This document shows positions 20,147 through 29,542 of a stretch of 64,000 nucleotides of DNA, one piece after another (position 1 is the first letter of the stretch; each line of letters starts with the position of its first letter). The position numbers and the translations under genes are program-made. The notes below the pieces were generated by a model that was not told where the DNA came from, searched no databases, and saw only the letters and a list, made by a program, of their open reading frames with translations. The stretch is from Arthrobacter sp. V1I7 (GTDB lineage Bacteria; Actinomycetota; Actinomycetes; Actinomycetales; Micrococcaceae), in assembly GCF_030817015.1 (NCBI RefSeq), contig NZ_JAUSYS010000001.1, positions 2,294,001 through 2,358,000 on the forward strand, read 5' to 3'.

Positions 20147-21730
20147 TCAGTGCTTCGGCGCGACGGCGATCTCTTCGCCGTCGACGGCGTGGAACGGTGC
20201 GTGGCGGTCCATGATCAGCAGGTACACGACGGCGGCCAGGATCGCGCCGACGAACCAGGAGAAGCCGGAGACGTAGGTGAACTCAGGGACGAGAGCCAGC
20301 ACCAGGGCGACTATCGCAGCCGGTGTGCCCGCGATGACAGCCTTCCGGTTGACGCCACGCGTGTACGCGTACTCCCCGTCAGGCGACTCCGAGTACAGTT
20401 CCGGAACGTTGACCCGGCCCCTCCGGACCAGCCAGTAGTCGGCCATGATCACGCCGAACAGCGGCCCCAGGAGGGCGCCCAGCCCGCCGAGGAAGTAGAC
20501 GATGACCACGGGCGAGTTGTACAGGTTCCACGGCAGGATCACCAGGCCGATCACCGCGGAGATGATGGCTGCCCGGCGGAAGTCCAGGGTCCGCGGGAAA
20601 AGGTGGGCCAGCGTGTAGATGGGCGCCACGAAGTTGGCCATGAGGTTCACGGCCACCGTCAGGATGATCAGGGCCAGGCAGGCCAGCACCAGCAGGAATG
20701 TGTTCGGGATGGCGTTTACGACGTCGGTGGGCGACTCGATGACCGTCCCGTCGATCTTGTACCGGGCGCCGCAGAGGACGATGACAATGGCGGCGAAGAA
20801 GATCATGTTGATGGGGATGCCGAAGAAGTTGCCGCGCACCACCGACCGTTCCGAGGGCGCGCCCCGGGTGAAGTCGCAGAAGTTCAGCACGAACGTCCCG
20901 TAGACGACCACCCAAAGCGCTGCGGACTGGAAAATCCGCACCCACATCTCGGTGCCGGTCAGCGAATCGGCGGTGGACCAGGCGATGGACCCGCCGGCCT
21001 CCACCAACATCCAGACGGCCAGCGCGAGCATGGTGACCAGGATGATGGGGCCGGCGAAGGCCTCGTACCTGCGGATCATCTCCATCCCAAAGCTCACGAT
21101 TACGGTCTGCACCGCCCACAGCGCAACGAACGAGATCCAGCCCAGCGTCGAGAGTCCGAGGAACGAGTCCGCATCGAGCGGCGCCAGGGCCGGCGCGAGG
21201 GCCAAGATGAGCACCCGGAGCACCACCGAGGCCAGGTAGGTCTGGATGCCGAACCAGGCCACGGCCACGGCGCCGCGGATGATGGCGGGGATGTTGGAGC
21301 CACGGATGCCGAACGCGATCCTACTCATGACCGGGAACGGCACGCCCGTCCGCTCGCCCATGAACCCGGAGAGGTTCAGGAGCAGGAACAGCAGGACGGC
21401 GCCGAGCAGGAAGGCGAGCATGATCTGCCAGGCGCCCAGTCCCAGGGCGAACAGTCCCATGGCGAACACGTAGTTGCCCAGCGAGTGCACGTCATTCGCC
21501 CAGAGCGTGAAGATGCTGTAGGCGTGCCACGTGCGGCCCTTGCGCGTGGTGGGAGCCAGGTCCTCGTTGTAGAGTCGGGGGCTCACGCCCGCAGGCACCT
21601 GCTCCGGGACGGCTGGCTCTCCCCTTGAGATTTCCTCGACCGCGGGGTCACCGGTGCCCCACGGCTCCGGGTCAATCAGATGCGGATGCCCGTGCTCGTC
21701 GTGCGAGCCGGGACCGTGCTGGTGGGACAT
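20147..21730 (-). CDS. NCS1-family allantoin/hydantoin-type transporter 1
   Basis: A 527-residue nucleobase:cation symporter-1 protein with about twelve transmembrane helices. Family text: LYNEDLAPTTRKGRTWHAYSIFTLWANDVHSLGNYVFAMGLFALGL at the first helix, GIPINMIFF, and the loop FLGGLGALLGPLFGVIMADYWLVRRG. The N-terminus is His-rich (HQHGPGSHDEHGHPH), unlike transporter 2. It is the third gene from the regulated promoter at 24230-24296, but a strong hairpin (21795-21823) lies before it, so it may be partly uncoupled. Allantoin is the likely substrate from context; hydantoins or uracil are possible. It ends 20 bp from the convergent flavoprotein gene. Confidence 0.85.
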   Translation of the reverse strand: MSHQHGPGSHDEHGHPHLIDPEPWGTGDPAVEEISRGEPAVPEQVPAGVSPRLYNEDLAPTTRKGRTWHAYSIFTLWANDVHSLGNYVFAMGLFALGLGAWQIMLAFLLGAVLLFLLLNLSGFMGERTGVPFPVMSRIAFGIRGSNIPAIIRGAVAVAWFGIQTYLASVVLRVLILALAPALAPLDADSFLGLSTLGWISFVALWAVQTVIVSFGMEMIRRYEAFAGPIILVTMLALAVWMLVEAGGSIAWSTADSLTGTEMWVRIFQSAALWVVVYGTFVLNFCDFTRGAPSERSVVRGNFFGIPINMIFFAAIVIVLCGARYKIDGTVIESPTDVVNAIPNTFLLVLACLALIILTVAVNLMANFVAPIYTLAHLFPRTLDFRRAAIISAVIGLVILPWNLYNSPVVIVYFLGGLGALLGPLFGVIMADYWLVRRGRVNVPELYSESPDGEYAYTRGVNRKAVIAGTPAAIVALVLALVPEFTYVSGFSWFVGAILAAVVYLLIMDRHAPFHAVDGEEIAVAPKH

Positions 21731-21794
21731 GGTGCAGACCTCCGTGTTGCGGTAAAGGGCGTTGCCCGGGTTGGGCTGGTGTTTGACCGGCAGA

Positions 21795-21823
21795 GCCCCC
21801 GCCCGGATGATCCGTGCGGGGGC
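21795..21823 (-). terminator. Hairpin between racemase-like gene and NCS1 transporter 1
   Basis: GCCCCCGC (21795-21802) pairs with GCGGGGGC (21816-21823), with an inner GGAT/ATCC pair. It lies 25 bp after the racemase-like stop on the minus strand and may be a terminator or partial attenuator. Confidence 0.55.
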
Positions 21824-21847
21824 CTCCCGGTTTAGTCGGGGCTTCGC

Positions 21848-22591
21848 CTACCGGCCGGCGAGAACGTCCCCGGCTGTCAGCGGCCAGCCGAGCACTTTCT
21901 TGGGGCGGGGCGGGGCGTAGGTGCGGACCTTGGAGGTGGAGAGTCCCAGCCGGACGAGGGATTCCGCGATGGTCACGGCGGCGGCCACGCCGTCGACCAC
22001 CGGGACACCCGCGCGCTGGCGGATTTGCTCGTCCAGGCCGGCCATCCCCCCGCAGCCCAGGACGATGACTTCAGCCTTGTCCTGCCTGACAGCAAGCAAA
22101 GCCTGTTCGATGATGGCTTCCACGGCGCGCTCGGGTTCCTCCTCGAGCTCCAGGACGGCCATGCCGCTGGCACGTACGGAAGCGCAGCGGCTGTCGAGCC
22201 CGGCAAGCTTCAGCCGGTCCTCGATGAGCGGCACGGTCCGGTCCAGGGTGGTGACCACCGAGTACTTGTGCCCGAGGAACATCGCCGTGCTGGCGGCCGC
22301 TTCGGTGATGTCCACCACCGGAACGTTCAGCAGCTCCTGCAGGCCCTCGCGGCCGTGTTCGCCGTAGCCGGCCTGGATGACGGCGTCGTACGGTTCCGGG
22401 TAGGACAGCACCTTGTCCATCACGGCGATGGCGGCAAGGTAGCTTTCAAAGTTGCCTTCGCAGGATTCGGCTCCAAAGCGCGGTGTCAGGCCCACGATCT
22501 CCGTGCCGGGTGCCGCTGCCTGCCGGGCCTGTGCGGCAATGGAATCAGTCATGGACTCGGTGGTGTTTACGTTTGCAACAAGAATGCGCAT
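21848..22591 (-). CDS. Asp/Glu/hydantoin-racemase fold protein lacking the first catalytic Cys
   Basis: A 247-residue protein aligning along its length with hydantoin and allantoin racemases (MRILVANVNTTESMTDSI, VVTTLDRTVPLIEDRL, VLGCGGMAGL, VPVVDGVAAAVTIAE). True racemases use two cysteines. The second is present (Cys180 in GCGGM), but the first, normally in ACFGDPGL, is Gly75 in AGYGEHGRE. The same Gly/Cys arrangement is found in arylmalonate decarboxylase. It is therefore not a safe allantoin-racemase call: a decarboxylase, isomerase or one-sided activity is possible. It starts 8 bp after NCS1 transporter 2 in the same operon, so its substrate is probably a ureide or hydantoin. Confidence 0.8.
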   Translation of the reverse strand: MRILVANVNTTESMTDSIAAQARQAAAPGTEIVGLTPRFGAESCEGNFESYLAAIAVMDKVLSYPEPYDAVIQAGYGEHGREGLQELLNVPVVDITEAAASTAMFLGHKYSVVTTLDRTVPLIEDRLKLAGLDSRCASVRASGMAVLELEEEPERAVEAIIEQALLAVRQDKAEVIVLGCGGMAGLDEQIRQRAGVPVVDGVAAAVTIAESLVRLGLSTSKVRTYAPPRPKKVLGWPLTAGDVLAGR

Positions 22592-22599
22592 GGTTTTCC

Positions 22600-24204
22600 T
22601 TAGTGGGTGCTGGCGACGGCGATGGCTTCACCGGAGATGTCGTCGTGGTGCTGCCTGCGGTCGGAGATCTGGTAGTAGACGACCGCTGCGATACCTGCTG
22701 CAACGAACCAGGCGAAGGGGGCCGCCGCCGCAAAGGCCGGAACGAAAGCGATCAGGAGAGCGACGGCTGCCGCGGGCACCATGGCGATGATTGCCTTGGG
22801 GTTGTAGCCCTTCGTGTAGAAGTAGGCACCAAGGGGCGATTCGGTGTAGAGGTCGGGGACGTTGATCTTGCCGCGGCGGATCAGCCAGTAGTCGGCCATG
22901 ACGACGCCGAACAGGGGGCCGAGCAGCGCGCCCAATCCTCCGAGGAAGTAGACGATGACCAGCGGATTGTTGTAGAGGTTCCATGGCAGGATCACCAGGC
23001 CGATAGTGCCGCTGACCCAGGCAGCCTTGCGGAAGTTGAGCTTTTTCGGGAACAGGTTGGTCAGTGCGTACACCGGAGCGACGAAGTTGGCCATGAGGTT
23101 GACGGCGATCGTCAGGATCAGCAGGGCGAGGCAGGCCAGGACAAGGAACAACGTGTTCGGGATGGTCTGGACGATGTCCGACGGGCTCTGGATGATGGTG
23201 CCGTTGATCTTGAACTGGCCTCCGGCCATCACGACGACGATGGCACCGAAGACGAGCATGTTGATCGGGATGCCCCAAAAGTTTCCGCGAACGACGGCCT
23301 TCTTGGAAACGGCGGAGCGGGTGAAGTCGCAGAAGTTCAGGACAAAGGTGCCGTAGATGGATACCCATAGGGCGCCGCCGGCAAAGATCGTAAGCCACAT
23401 GTCTCCGCCTTGGAGTGCGTTATCGGAGGACCATGCGATGGAGCCTCCGGCTTCGGCGAAGATCCAGACGGCGATGGCGGCCATCGTGACGAGAATGATC
23501 GGACCGGCGAAGGCTTCGTATTTGCGGATCATTTCCATGCCGTAGCTGACAATGACGAGCTGGACGACCCAGAGGACCGCGAAGGAGATCCAGCCCAGCG
23601 TTGACAACCCGAGGATTGAATCACCGTCCAGGGCCGCAAGGGAAGGCGCGACCGCGACAAGCATGACGCGGAAAACGACGGACGCCAGATAGGTCTGGAT
23701 GCCGAACCATGCAATGGCAACGGCACCGCGCAGCAGGCTGGGGATCTGGGCTCCCCTGATGCCGAAGCTTATCCGGCTCATTACGGGGAACGGCACGCCG
23801 GTTTTAACGCCCATGAAGCCTGAGAAATTCAGCAGGGCAAAGAGCAGTGCCGCACCGATCCCGAGCGCCAAGAGGATTTGCCAGCCGCCCAGGCCAAGAG
23901 CGAACAGGCCGATGGCGAAAGCGTAGTTGCCAAGGCTGTGGACGTCGTTGGCCCACAGGGTGAAGATGCTGTAGGCAGTCCACCGGCGGCCGTCGGTTTT
24001 GGTGGGAGCAAGGTCGGTGTTGTACAGCGACGGGCTGACGGAGCCACCGGCGTCAACCGCGATATCAGGCCAAAGGGCGTCGGCGCCGGGAGCGGGATAG
24101 GTTTCAAATTCTGAGGATGCCGGTCGGTTGACCTGGTCGACACTGACCGGCGGAGTCTCTTGCATCATGCGACTTCCACTTCTGAGAGGCTGATCCCGAA
24201 GCAT
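22600..24204 (-). CDS. NCS1-family allantoin/hydantoin-type transporter 2
   Basis: A 534-residue paralogue of the transporter at 20147, sharing LYNTDLAPTKTDGRRWTAYSIFTLWANDVHSLGNYAFAIGLFALGLGGW and the MADYWLIRRGKINVPDLYTESPLG loop. Start at 24204 follows GGCGGAGGA (very close spacing); the ATG-ATG pair 12-13 codons in, after GGAAGTCGC, is an equally good start. It is first in an operon with the racemase-like gene and transporter 1. A promoter with two regulon operators ends about 25 bp upstream, so this is probably the induced ureide uptake system. Confidence 0.87.
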   Translation of the reverse strand: MLRDQPLRSGSRMMQETPPVSVDQVNRPASSEFETYPAPGADALWPDIAVDAGGSVSPSLYNTDLAPTKTDGRRWTAYSIFTLWANDVHSLGNYAFAIGLFALGLGGWQILLALGIGAALLFALLNFSGFMGVKTGVPFPVMSRISFGIRGAQIPSLLRGAVAIAWFGIQTYLASVVFRVMLVAVAPSLAALDGDSILGLSTLGWISFAVLWVVQLVIVSYGMEMIRKYEAFAGPIILVTMAAIAVWIFAEAGGSIAWSSDNALQGGDMWLTIFAGGALWVSIYGTFVLNFCDFTRSAVSKKAVVRGNFWGIPINMLVFGAIVVVMAGGQFKINGTIIQSPSDIVQTIPNTLFLVLACLALLILTIAVNLMANFVAPVYALTNLFPKKLNFRKAAWVSGTIGLVILPWNLYNNPLVIVYFLGGLGALLGPLFGVVMADYWLIRRGKINVPDLYTESPLGAYFYTKGYNPKAIIAMVPAAAVALLIAFVPAFAAAAPFAWFVAAGIAAVVYYQISDRRQHHDDISGEAIAVASTH

Positions 24205-24229
24205 GTCCTCCGCCTCTTTGCGTAAGAAT

Positions 24230-24296
24230 TTCCGCTTCGTGGAAAAGCAATTTTGGATAATGAAAGAAGTTTATGACCCAGATCACGCCCGGTCAA
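24230..24296 (-). promoter_or_regulatory. Promoter and operator doublet of the NCS1 operon
   Basis: On the minus strand, -35 TTGACC (24296-24291) and -10 TAAACT (24273-24268) are 17 bp apart. Just downstream are operators TTTTGGATAATGAAA (24251-24265) and TTCCGCTTCGTGGAA (24230-24244, plus-strand readings), with starts 21 bp apart. This is the cleanest example of the shared promoter design. Confidence 0.75.
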
Positions 24297-24333
24297 TAGC
24301 CGCCCCTAGTCCGTCGGCCCTGCCGAGTCAATT

Positions 24334-24394
24334 TTGACCCGCCGGGGTGATCGGATATTCTCGTCAGGTAACAAAGTTTTTTCATATGATGAAA
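24334..24394 (+). promoter_or_regulatory. Promoter and operator of aceE
   Basis: TTGACC (24334-24339) and TATTCT (24356-24361) are 16 bp apart. The nearly perfect operator TTTCATATGATGAAA is at 24380-24394. Exactly 21 bp before it a poor match (24359-24373) could be a degenerate partner. The site lies 38 bp before the GTG start, placing a pyruvate dehydrogenase E1 gene in the purine/ureide regulon. Confidence 0.65.
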
Positions 24395-24431
24395 ACTTAG
24401 CCCAGACATTCAAAGATGAAACGAGGCTGCC

Positions 24432-27182
24432 GTGGCTGCAGGAGAAGAGACCTCCCATATCCTCAGCGGGTTGACAAACCAGCTGCCTGATCGTGATCCG
24501 GAAGAGACCGCCGAATGGCTGGAGTCCCTGGATGACCTGATTCAGGATCAGGGCACCGAGCGTGCCCAGTACATCATGCGCGCGCTGCTCCAGCGGGCCG
24601 GTGCGCAGAGCGTCGGGGTTCCGATGGTCACCACCACGGACTACGTGAACACGATCCCGGTGGACCAGGAAGCGCCGTTCCCCGGCGATGAGGAAATCGA
24701 GCGGAAGTACCGGGCCTGGCTGCGCTGGAACGCCGCGGTGATGGTGCACCGGGCGCAGCGGGCCGATATCGGCGTCGGCGGGCACATCTCCACCTACGCC
24801 GGGGCCGCGACCCTGTACGAGGTCGGGTTCAACCACTTCTTCCGCGGCAAGGACCACCCCGGCGGCGGGGACCAGGTCTTCTTCCAGGGCCACGCGTCCC
24901 CCGGCATGTACGCCCGCGCGTTCATGGAAGGCCGGCTCTCCGAGGAGGACCTGGACGGCTTCCGGCAGGAGAAGTCCAAGGAAGGCCACGCCCTGTCCTC
25001 CTACCCGCACCCGCGCCTGATGCCGGAGTTTTGGGAATTCCCGACCGTCTCGATGGGCATCGGCCCGATGAACGCGATCTACCAGGCCCAGTCCAACCGG
25101 TACCTGCACAACCGCGGCATCAAGGACACTTCCGACCAGCAGGTCTGGGCGTTCCTGGGCGACGGCGAAATGGACGAGCCCGAGTCCCGCGGCCTGCTCC
25201 AGCTCGCCGCGAACGACAAGCTCGACAACCTCAACTTCGTGATCAACTGCAACCTCCAGCGCCTCGACGGGCCCGTGCGCGGCAACGGCAAGATCATGCA
25301 GGAACTCGAGGCGTTCTTCCGCGGCGCCGGCTGGAACGTCATCAAGGTCGTCTGGGGCCGGGAGTGGGATTCGCTGCTGGCCAAGGACGAGGACGGCTCG
25401 CTCGTGAAGATCATGAACGAGACCGTCGACGGGGACTACCAGACCTACAAGGCCGAATCCGGCGCGTTCGTCCGCGAGCACTTCTTCGGGAAGACCCCGC
25501 AGACCAAGGAACTGGTCCAGGACCTCTCCGACGACGAGATCTGGAACCTCAAACGCGGCGGGCACGACTACAACAAGGTCTACGCCGCGTACAAGGCCGC
25601 GACCGAGTTCAAGGGCAAACCCACCGTCATCCTGGCCCACACGGTCAAGGGCTACGGCCTGGGCACCCACTTCGAGGGCCGCAACGCGACCCACCAGATG
25701 AAGAAGCTCACCCTCGCGGACCTCAAGGCCTTCCGCGACCACCTCCGCATCCCGGTCACCGACGACCAGCTCGAAGCCGACCTCTACCGGCCCCCGTACT
25801 ACCACCCCGGCATGGACTCCCCCGAGATCCAGTACCTGATGGGCCGCCGCAAGGAACTCGGCGGCTTCGTCCCCGAACGCCGCGCAGGCCATGCGACGGT
25901 GGAGCTGCCGGACCCCAAAACCTATGAGGTTGCCAAGCGCGGTTCCGGGAAACAGCAGGCCGCCACCACCATGACTTTCGTGCGCCTGCTCAAAGACCTG
26001 CTCCGGGATAAAAAGTTCGGACACCGCATTGTCCCGATCGTTCCGGATGAGTCCCGCACCTTCGGCATGGATGCGTTCTTCCCCTCGGCCAAGATCTACA
26101 ATCCGGACGGCCAGGGCTACCTCTCCGTGGACCGGGATCTCGTCCTGGCCTACAAGGAATCGGCCCAGGGCCAGCTGATCCACCCGGGCATTAACGAGGC
26201 CGGTGCGGTGGCGGCCTTCACCGCCGCCGGAACGTCCTACGCCACGCACGGCGAACCGCTCGTCCCGGTCTACGTGTTCTACTCCATGTTCGGCTTCCAG
26301 CGCACCGGCGATTCCTTCTGGGCCGCCGCGGACCAGATGACCCGCGGGTTCATCATCGGCGCGACCGCCGGCCGCACCACGCTGACCGGCGAAGGCCTGC
26401 AGCACGCCGACGGGCACTCCCCCATCCTGGCCTCGACCAACCCGGCCGTGATCACCTACGACCCGGCGTTTGGGTACGAAATGGGCCACATCATCCGCGA
26501 CGGCCTGGAACGGATGTACGGCCCCGCCGCGGGCAGCACCGGCGACCGGAACCTCATGTACTACCTCACGGTCTACAACGAGCCGATCTTCCAGCCGGCC
26601 GAACCTGAGAACCTCGACGTCAACGGCGTGCTGAAAGGCATCTACCGGGTGTCGGCGTCGGACGTCGAAGGGCCCAAGAGCCAGATCCTGGCCTCCGGAG
26701 TCTCGGTGCCGTGGGCCCTGGAGGCCCAGCGGATCCTCGCCGAGGACTGGGGCGTCTCCGCGGACGTCTGGTCCGTCACGTCCTGGAACGAACTGCGCCG
26801 CGACGGGCTCGCCGCCGAAGAAGAAGCCTTCCTCAACCCCGGCCAGCCCGCCCGCGTGCCGTTCGTCACCGAGCAGCTCGCCGGCGCCAGCGGACCGATC
26901 GTCGCCGTCACGGACTACATGAAGGCCGTCCCGGACCAGATCCGCCAGTTCCTCCCGCACCAGTTCGCTTCCCTCGGCGCCGACGGCTTCGGCTTCTCCG
27001 ACACCCGCGCCGCAGCCCGCCGCTTCTTCAAGAACGACGTCCACTCGATTGTGGTGAAGACCCTGCAGCTGCTGGCCTCGCGCGGAGAGGTGGATGCCGG
27101 GGTACCCGCCTACGCCATGGACCGCTACAAGCTCCTGGACGTCAACGCCGGAACCACCGGCGGAGCGGGAGGCGACTCCTGA
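24432..27182 (+). CDS. aceE: Pyruvate dehydrogenase E1 component (homodimeric AceE type)
   Basis: A 916-residue thiamine-diphosphate enzyme that decarboxylates pyruvate and acetylates the lipoyl E2. The ThDP motif GDGEMDEPE opens at about residue 243 and closes with [16 protein letters not shown]. Further AceE text includes [61 protein letters not shown] and a C-terminal transketolase-like domain. Length is typical. GTG start 24432. No E2 or E3 gene is nearby, so it must use partners encoded elsewhere and may be an extra, ureide-induced E1. Its leader and first codons recur at 4685-4745. Confidence 0.94.
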   Translation: MAAGEETSHILSGLTNQLPDRDPEETAEWLESLDDLIQDQGTERAQYIMRALLQRAGAQSVGVPMVTTTDYVNTIPVDQEAPFPGDEEIERKYRAWLRWNAAVMVHRAQRADIGVGGHISTYAGAATLYEVGFNHFFRGKDHPGGGDQVFFQGHASPGMYARAFMEGRLSEEDLDGFRQEKSKEGHALSSYPHPRLMPEFWEFPTVSMGIGPMNAIYQAQSNRYLHNRGIKDTSDQQVWAFLGDGEMDEPESRGLLQLAANDKLDNLNFVINCNLQRLDGPVRGNGKIMQELEAFFRGAGWNVIKVVWGREWDSLLAKDEDGSLVKIMNETVDGDYQTYKAESGAFVREHFFGKTPQTKELVQDLSDDEIWNLKRGGHDYNKVYAAYKAATEFKGKPTVILAHTVKGYGLGTHFEGRNATHQMKKLTLADLKAFRDHLRIPVTDDQLEADLYRPPYYHPGMDSPEIQYLMGRRKELGGFVPERRAGHATVELPDPKTYEVAKRGSGKQQAATTMTFVRLLKDLLRDKKFGHRIVPIVPDESRTFGMDAFFPSAKIYNPDGQGYLSVDRDLVLAYKESAQGQLIHPGINEAGAVAAFTAAGTSYATHGEPLVPVYVFYSMFGFQRTGDSFWAAADQMTRGFIIGATAGRTTLTGEGLQHADGHSPILASTNPAVITYDPAFGYEMGHIIRDGLERMYGPAAGSTGDRNLMYYLTVYNEPIFQPAEPENLDVNGVLKGIYRVSASDVEGPKSQILASGVSVPWALEAQRILAEDWGVSADVWSVTSWNELRRDGLAAEEEAFLNPGQPARVPFVTEQLAGASGPIVAVTDYMKAVPDQIRQFLPHQFASLGADGFGFSDTRAAARRFFKNDVHSIVVKTLQLLASRGEVDAGVPAYAMDRYKLLDVNAGTTGGAGGDS

Positions 27183-27203
27183 CCGGCGCGTTAGGGTGGG
27201 ACG

Positions 27204-27812
27204 ATGAACGACAGCGGAGCTCTCCGCACGACGGCGGTGCTGCTCGCGGCCGGGGCCGGCAGGCGCTTGGGACTCGGGCCCAAGGCGCTGCTGCCGTTCC
27301 GTGGCCGCACGCTCGTTGAAGTGCTGGCGGACGAGCTGCTCGCAGGCGGCTGCCGGGAAGTAGTGACAGTCCTCGGCGCGGACTCGGCAACGGTCCGCGC
27401 CGGCACCGACCTCAGCCGGCACCGGGTCATCGAAAACCCGGACTGGGCCACCGGAATGGGCAGCTCGTTCCGGCTGGGAGTTGCCACGGCCGCGCCGGAG
27501 GATCACGTGCTCTTCGCGCTGGTGGACCAGCCCGGCCTGACCCGGGACACAGTCGCCCGTGTGCTGGCGGCCCACCGGCCAGGCCGAGTGACGGCCGCCG
27601 CCTACCGGGAGCCGAATGGTGAGCTCAGGCGGGGACACCCGTTGCTGCTGGATGTCACCTTGCGGTCCGAAGCCGCTGGAATGGCAACGGGTGACGCCGG
27701 CGCGCGGTTGTTTCTGCAGGCCAATCCGGAGCTGATCGACCCCGTGGACTGCAGCGACCTCTCCGGCGGCGAGGACCTCGACAGGCCCGAACAGCTGCAC
27801 CTGCTCGATTAG
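27204..27812 (+). CDS. mocA: MobA-like NTP transferase, probable molybdenum cofactor cytidylyltransferase
   Basis: A 202-residue nucleotidyltransferase of the GT-A fold. The NTP-binding motif LLAAGAGRRLGLGPKALLPF is at residues ~13-32, with acidic Mg site LVDQPGL around residue 110 and RGHPLLL late. MocA enzymes attach CMP to the molybdenum cofactor for xanthine dehydrogenase-family enzymes. This fits its position next to the xanthine dehydrogenase genes, although it points the opposite way. It starts 21 bp after aceE and is probably co-transcribed with it. Other sugar or MobA-type transferases share the fold. Confidence 0.8.
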   Translation: MNDSGALRTTAVLLAAGAGRRLGLGPKALLPFRGRTLVEVLADELLAGGCREVVTVLGADSATVRAGTDLSRHRVIENPDWATGMGSSFRLGVATAAPEDHVLFALVDQPGLTRDTVARVLAAHRPGRVTAAAYREPNGELRRGHPLLLDVTLRSEAAGMATGDAGARLFLQANPELIDPVDCSDLSGGEDLDRPEQLHLLD

Positions 27813-27867
27813 TCGAGCCGCAACTGCCTCACCGGCACGGGCACAGGGCACGGGGCACGGCCGCGTG

Positions 27868-28518
27868 CTAGTGCACCAGTCCGGCCGACAAAAGTTCCTG
27901 CAGGCCCTCCTTGAACCCCGCCCGGCCGCCGTGGGCGGGATGCCTGATCTTCGGCACGGAAATGCCGTTTCGCTGCAGGCTGCGGCAGGCCACGTTCCCC
28001 ACGGCTACCACCGTCGGGATCTCGAACAGGTCCAGCAGCTCCTGCCAAAAAGGGACTCCAATGGCTGTCTCCGTCAGGGTCGGCGTCCGGTTGGACAAGG
28101 GACGCCCGGGGACGTGGGTGTGAAAGGGGTACGCGCTCCACAGCAAGGGCAGGAAGTCCAGCTCGGCCAGGACCTGCCACATCACGGTGGCCGTCGGTTC
28201 CGACGCTATTCCCTCGGACTCGGCCGGCAGCACATAGCCTTTCCCCGGCCCGAACAGCCCGAAAGAGTTGGCGGGGGCTGCCAAAATGGAGCGGTTGGTG
28301 AAGGGAATCCCGGTGATCCTCATGCCCCGGAAACCGGGCGCCTCCCCCAGGAGCAGCACCGCCGGGCGCCGATCCAGCATTTCGTGCAGATAGGTCTCCA
28401 GGTTCCGCCGGCGCTGGGCATTCCCCGGAACGGCACGATCGAAGAAGTTGTGGCAGCCCGGCCCCGTCTCCACGGCAGCTAGCCGGTCAGTGAAGCCTTG
28501 GATCGCGGAAGTGGTCAT
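27868..28518 (-). CDS. Uracil-DNA glycosylase superfamily protein
   Basis: A 216-residue protein of the UDG fold: LLLGEAPGFRGMRITGIPFTN (motif 1 region), FWQELLDLFEIPTVVAVGNVACRSL, and KIRHPAHGGRAGFKEGL near the end. Canonical family 1 motifs are absent; it belongs to the divergent clade often annotated only as uracil-DNA glycosylase. It follows the aldo/keto reductase by eight bases on the minus strand. No evident link to purine catabolism. Confidence 0.75.
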   Translation of the reverse strand: MTTSAIQGFTDRLAAVETGPGCHNFFDRAVPGNAQRRRNLETYLHEMLDRRPAVLLLGEAPGFRGMRITGIPFTNRSILAAPANSFGLFGPGKGYVLPAESEGIASEPTATVMWQVLAELDFLPLLWSAYPFHTHVPGRPLSNRTPTLTETAIGVPFWQELLDLFEIPTVVAVGNVACRSLQRNGISVPKIRHPAHGGRAGFKEGLQELLSAGLVH

Positions 28519-28526
28519 CCACTGCG

Positions 28527-29510
28527 CTACCAGCGGGGGTGGATCGACGCGCGGAAGTGGCGGTCGTAGATCTCCCGAACGCCGACGTCGAACGTGGCGT
28601 CAATTCCGCTGGCCCCGGCCGCCTCCGCGTTGGACCGCACCTGGTCCACGTTACGGGCACCCGGGATGACGGTGCTGACGCCGTCCTGCGCGGTGATCCA
28701 GGCGATGGCCGCCTGCGCCGTGGTGACGCCGTCGGGCACCAGTTCCTCGAACTCCGCCACAGCCTTCAGTCCCTGTTCGTAGTCCACGCCGGAGAACGTC
28801 TCCCCGACGTCGAACGAGGAACCGGAGCGGTTGAAGTTCCGGTGGTCGTCCGCCGGGAAGGACGTTTCCCCGGAGTACTTTCCGGACAGCAGTCCCGAGG
28901 CCAGCGGCACCCGGGCGATGATGCCCACCCCGGCAGCCGCGGCGGCCGGCAGCACCTCATCCAGCGGCTTGAGCCGGAAGGCGTTAAGGATGATCTGCAC
29001 GGTGGCCGTGCCCGGGTGCCGGATGGCCTCAAGGGCTTCATCGGTGCGCTCGACGCTGACGCCGTAGTTCCTGATCGCCCCTTCCGCCACCAGCGTGTCC
29101 AGGGCGTCGTAGACCTCGGCGCTGCTGTAGACCGCGGTCGGCGGGCAGTGCAGCTGGACCAGGTCCAGGCAGTCGGTCCCCAGATTGCGCCGTGAGCGGT
29201 CCGCCCACTCACGGAAGTTGGCGAGGTTGTAGTTGCCGGGGCGCTGCTCCAGCCGCCGGCCCATTTTGGTGGCCACGGTGATGTCCAGCCCGGGGTTGCC
29301 CGCGAGGAACGCGCCGATCGCCTGCTCGCTGCGGCCGTCCCCGTACACATCCGCGGTATCGAAGAACGTGACGCCTGATTCCACCGCGGCGGCCAGGACT
29401 GCCTGCGCCTGCGCGGGGTCCACGGAGCCCCAGTCGGCGCCCAGCTGCCAAGTGCCCAGACCCACGATGGAGACGTTCCGCCCGGTTTTGCCCAATCTGC
29501 GCTTTTCCAT
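28527..29510 (-). CDS. Aldo/keto reductase
   Basis: A 327-residue NADPH-dependent reductase with a TIM barrel. Start RRLGKTGRNVSIVGLGTWQLG, the catalytic Asp/Tyr in FFDTADVYGDGRSEQAIG, Lys in VATKMGRR and His in DLVQLHCPP are visible. The C-terminal cofactor loop is IPGARNVDQVRSNAEAA. No obvious ribosome site precedes the ATG. It lies 32 bp downstream of the xanthine dehydrogenase gene, so it may be a tail gene of the purine operon. Substrate unknown. Confidence 0.85.
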   Translation of the reverse strand: MEKRRLGKTGRNVSIVGLGTWQLGADWGSVDPAQAQAVLAAAVESGVTFFDTADVYGDGRSEQAIGAFLAGNPGLDITVATKMGRRLEQRPGNYNLANFREWADRSRRNLGTDCLDLVQLHCPPTAVYSSAEVYDALDTLVAEGAIRNYGVSVERTDEALEAIRHPGTATVQIILNAFRLKPLDEVLPAAAAAGVGIIARVPLASGLLSGKYSGETSFPADDHRNFNRSGSSFDVGETFSGVDYEQGLKAVAEFEELVPDGVTTAQAAIAWITAQDGVSTVIPGARNVDQVRSNAEAAGASGIDATFDVGVREIYDRHFRASIHPRW

Positions 29511-29542
29511 CGTTCGACTATAGAACGTCAGCCACCGCGTTG

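Noticed and set aside
20150..21628. Long plus-strand frame opposite NCS1 transporter 1
   Set aside because: Low-complexity His/Asp/Arg-rich translation typical of an antisense frame; the minus strand encodes a clear membrane transporter.
21848..22591. Plain call of allantoin/hydantoin racemase
   Set aside because: The first of two catalytic cysteines is replaced by Gly75, so racemisation cannot be assumed.
24306..27851. Very long open frame on the minus strand opposite aceE
   Set aside because: Its composition is that of a shadow frame in high-GC DNA; the plus strand encodes a full AceE with all motifs.
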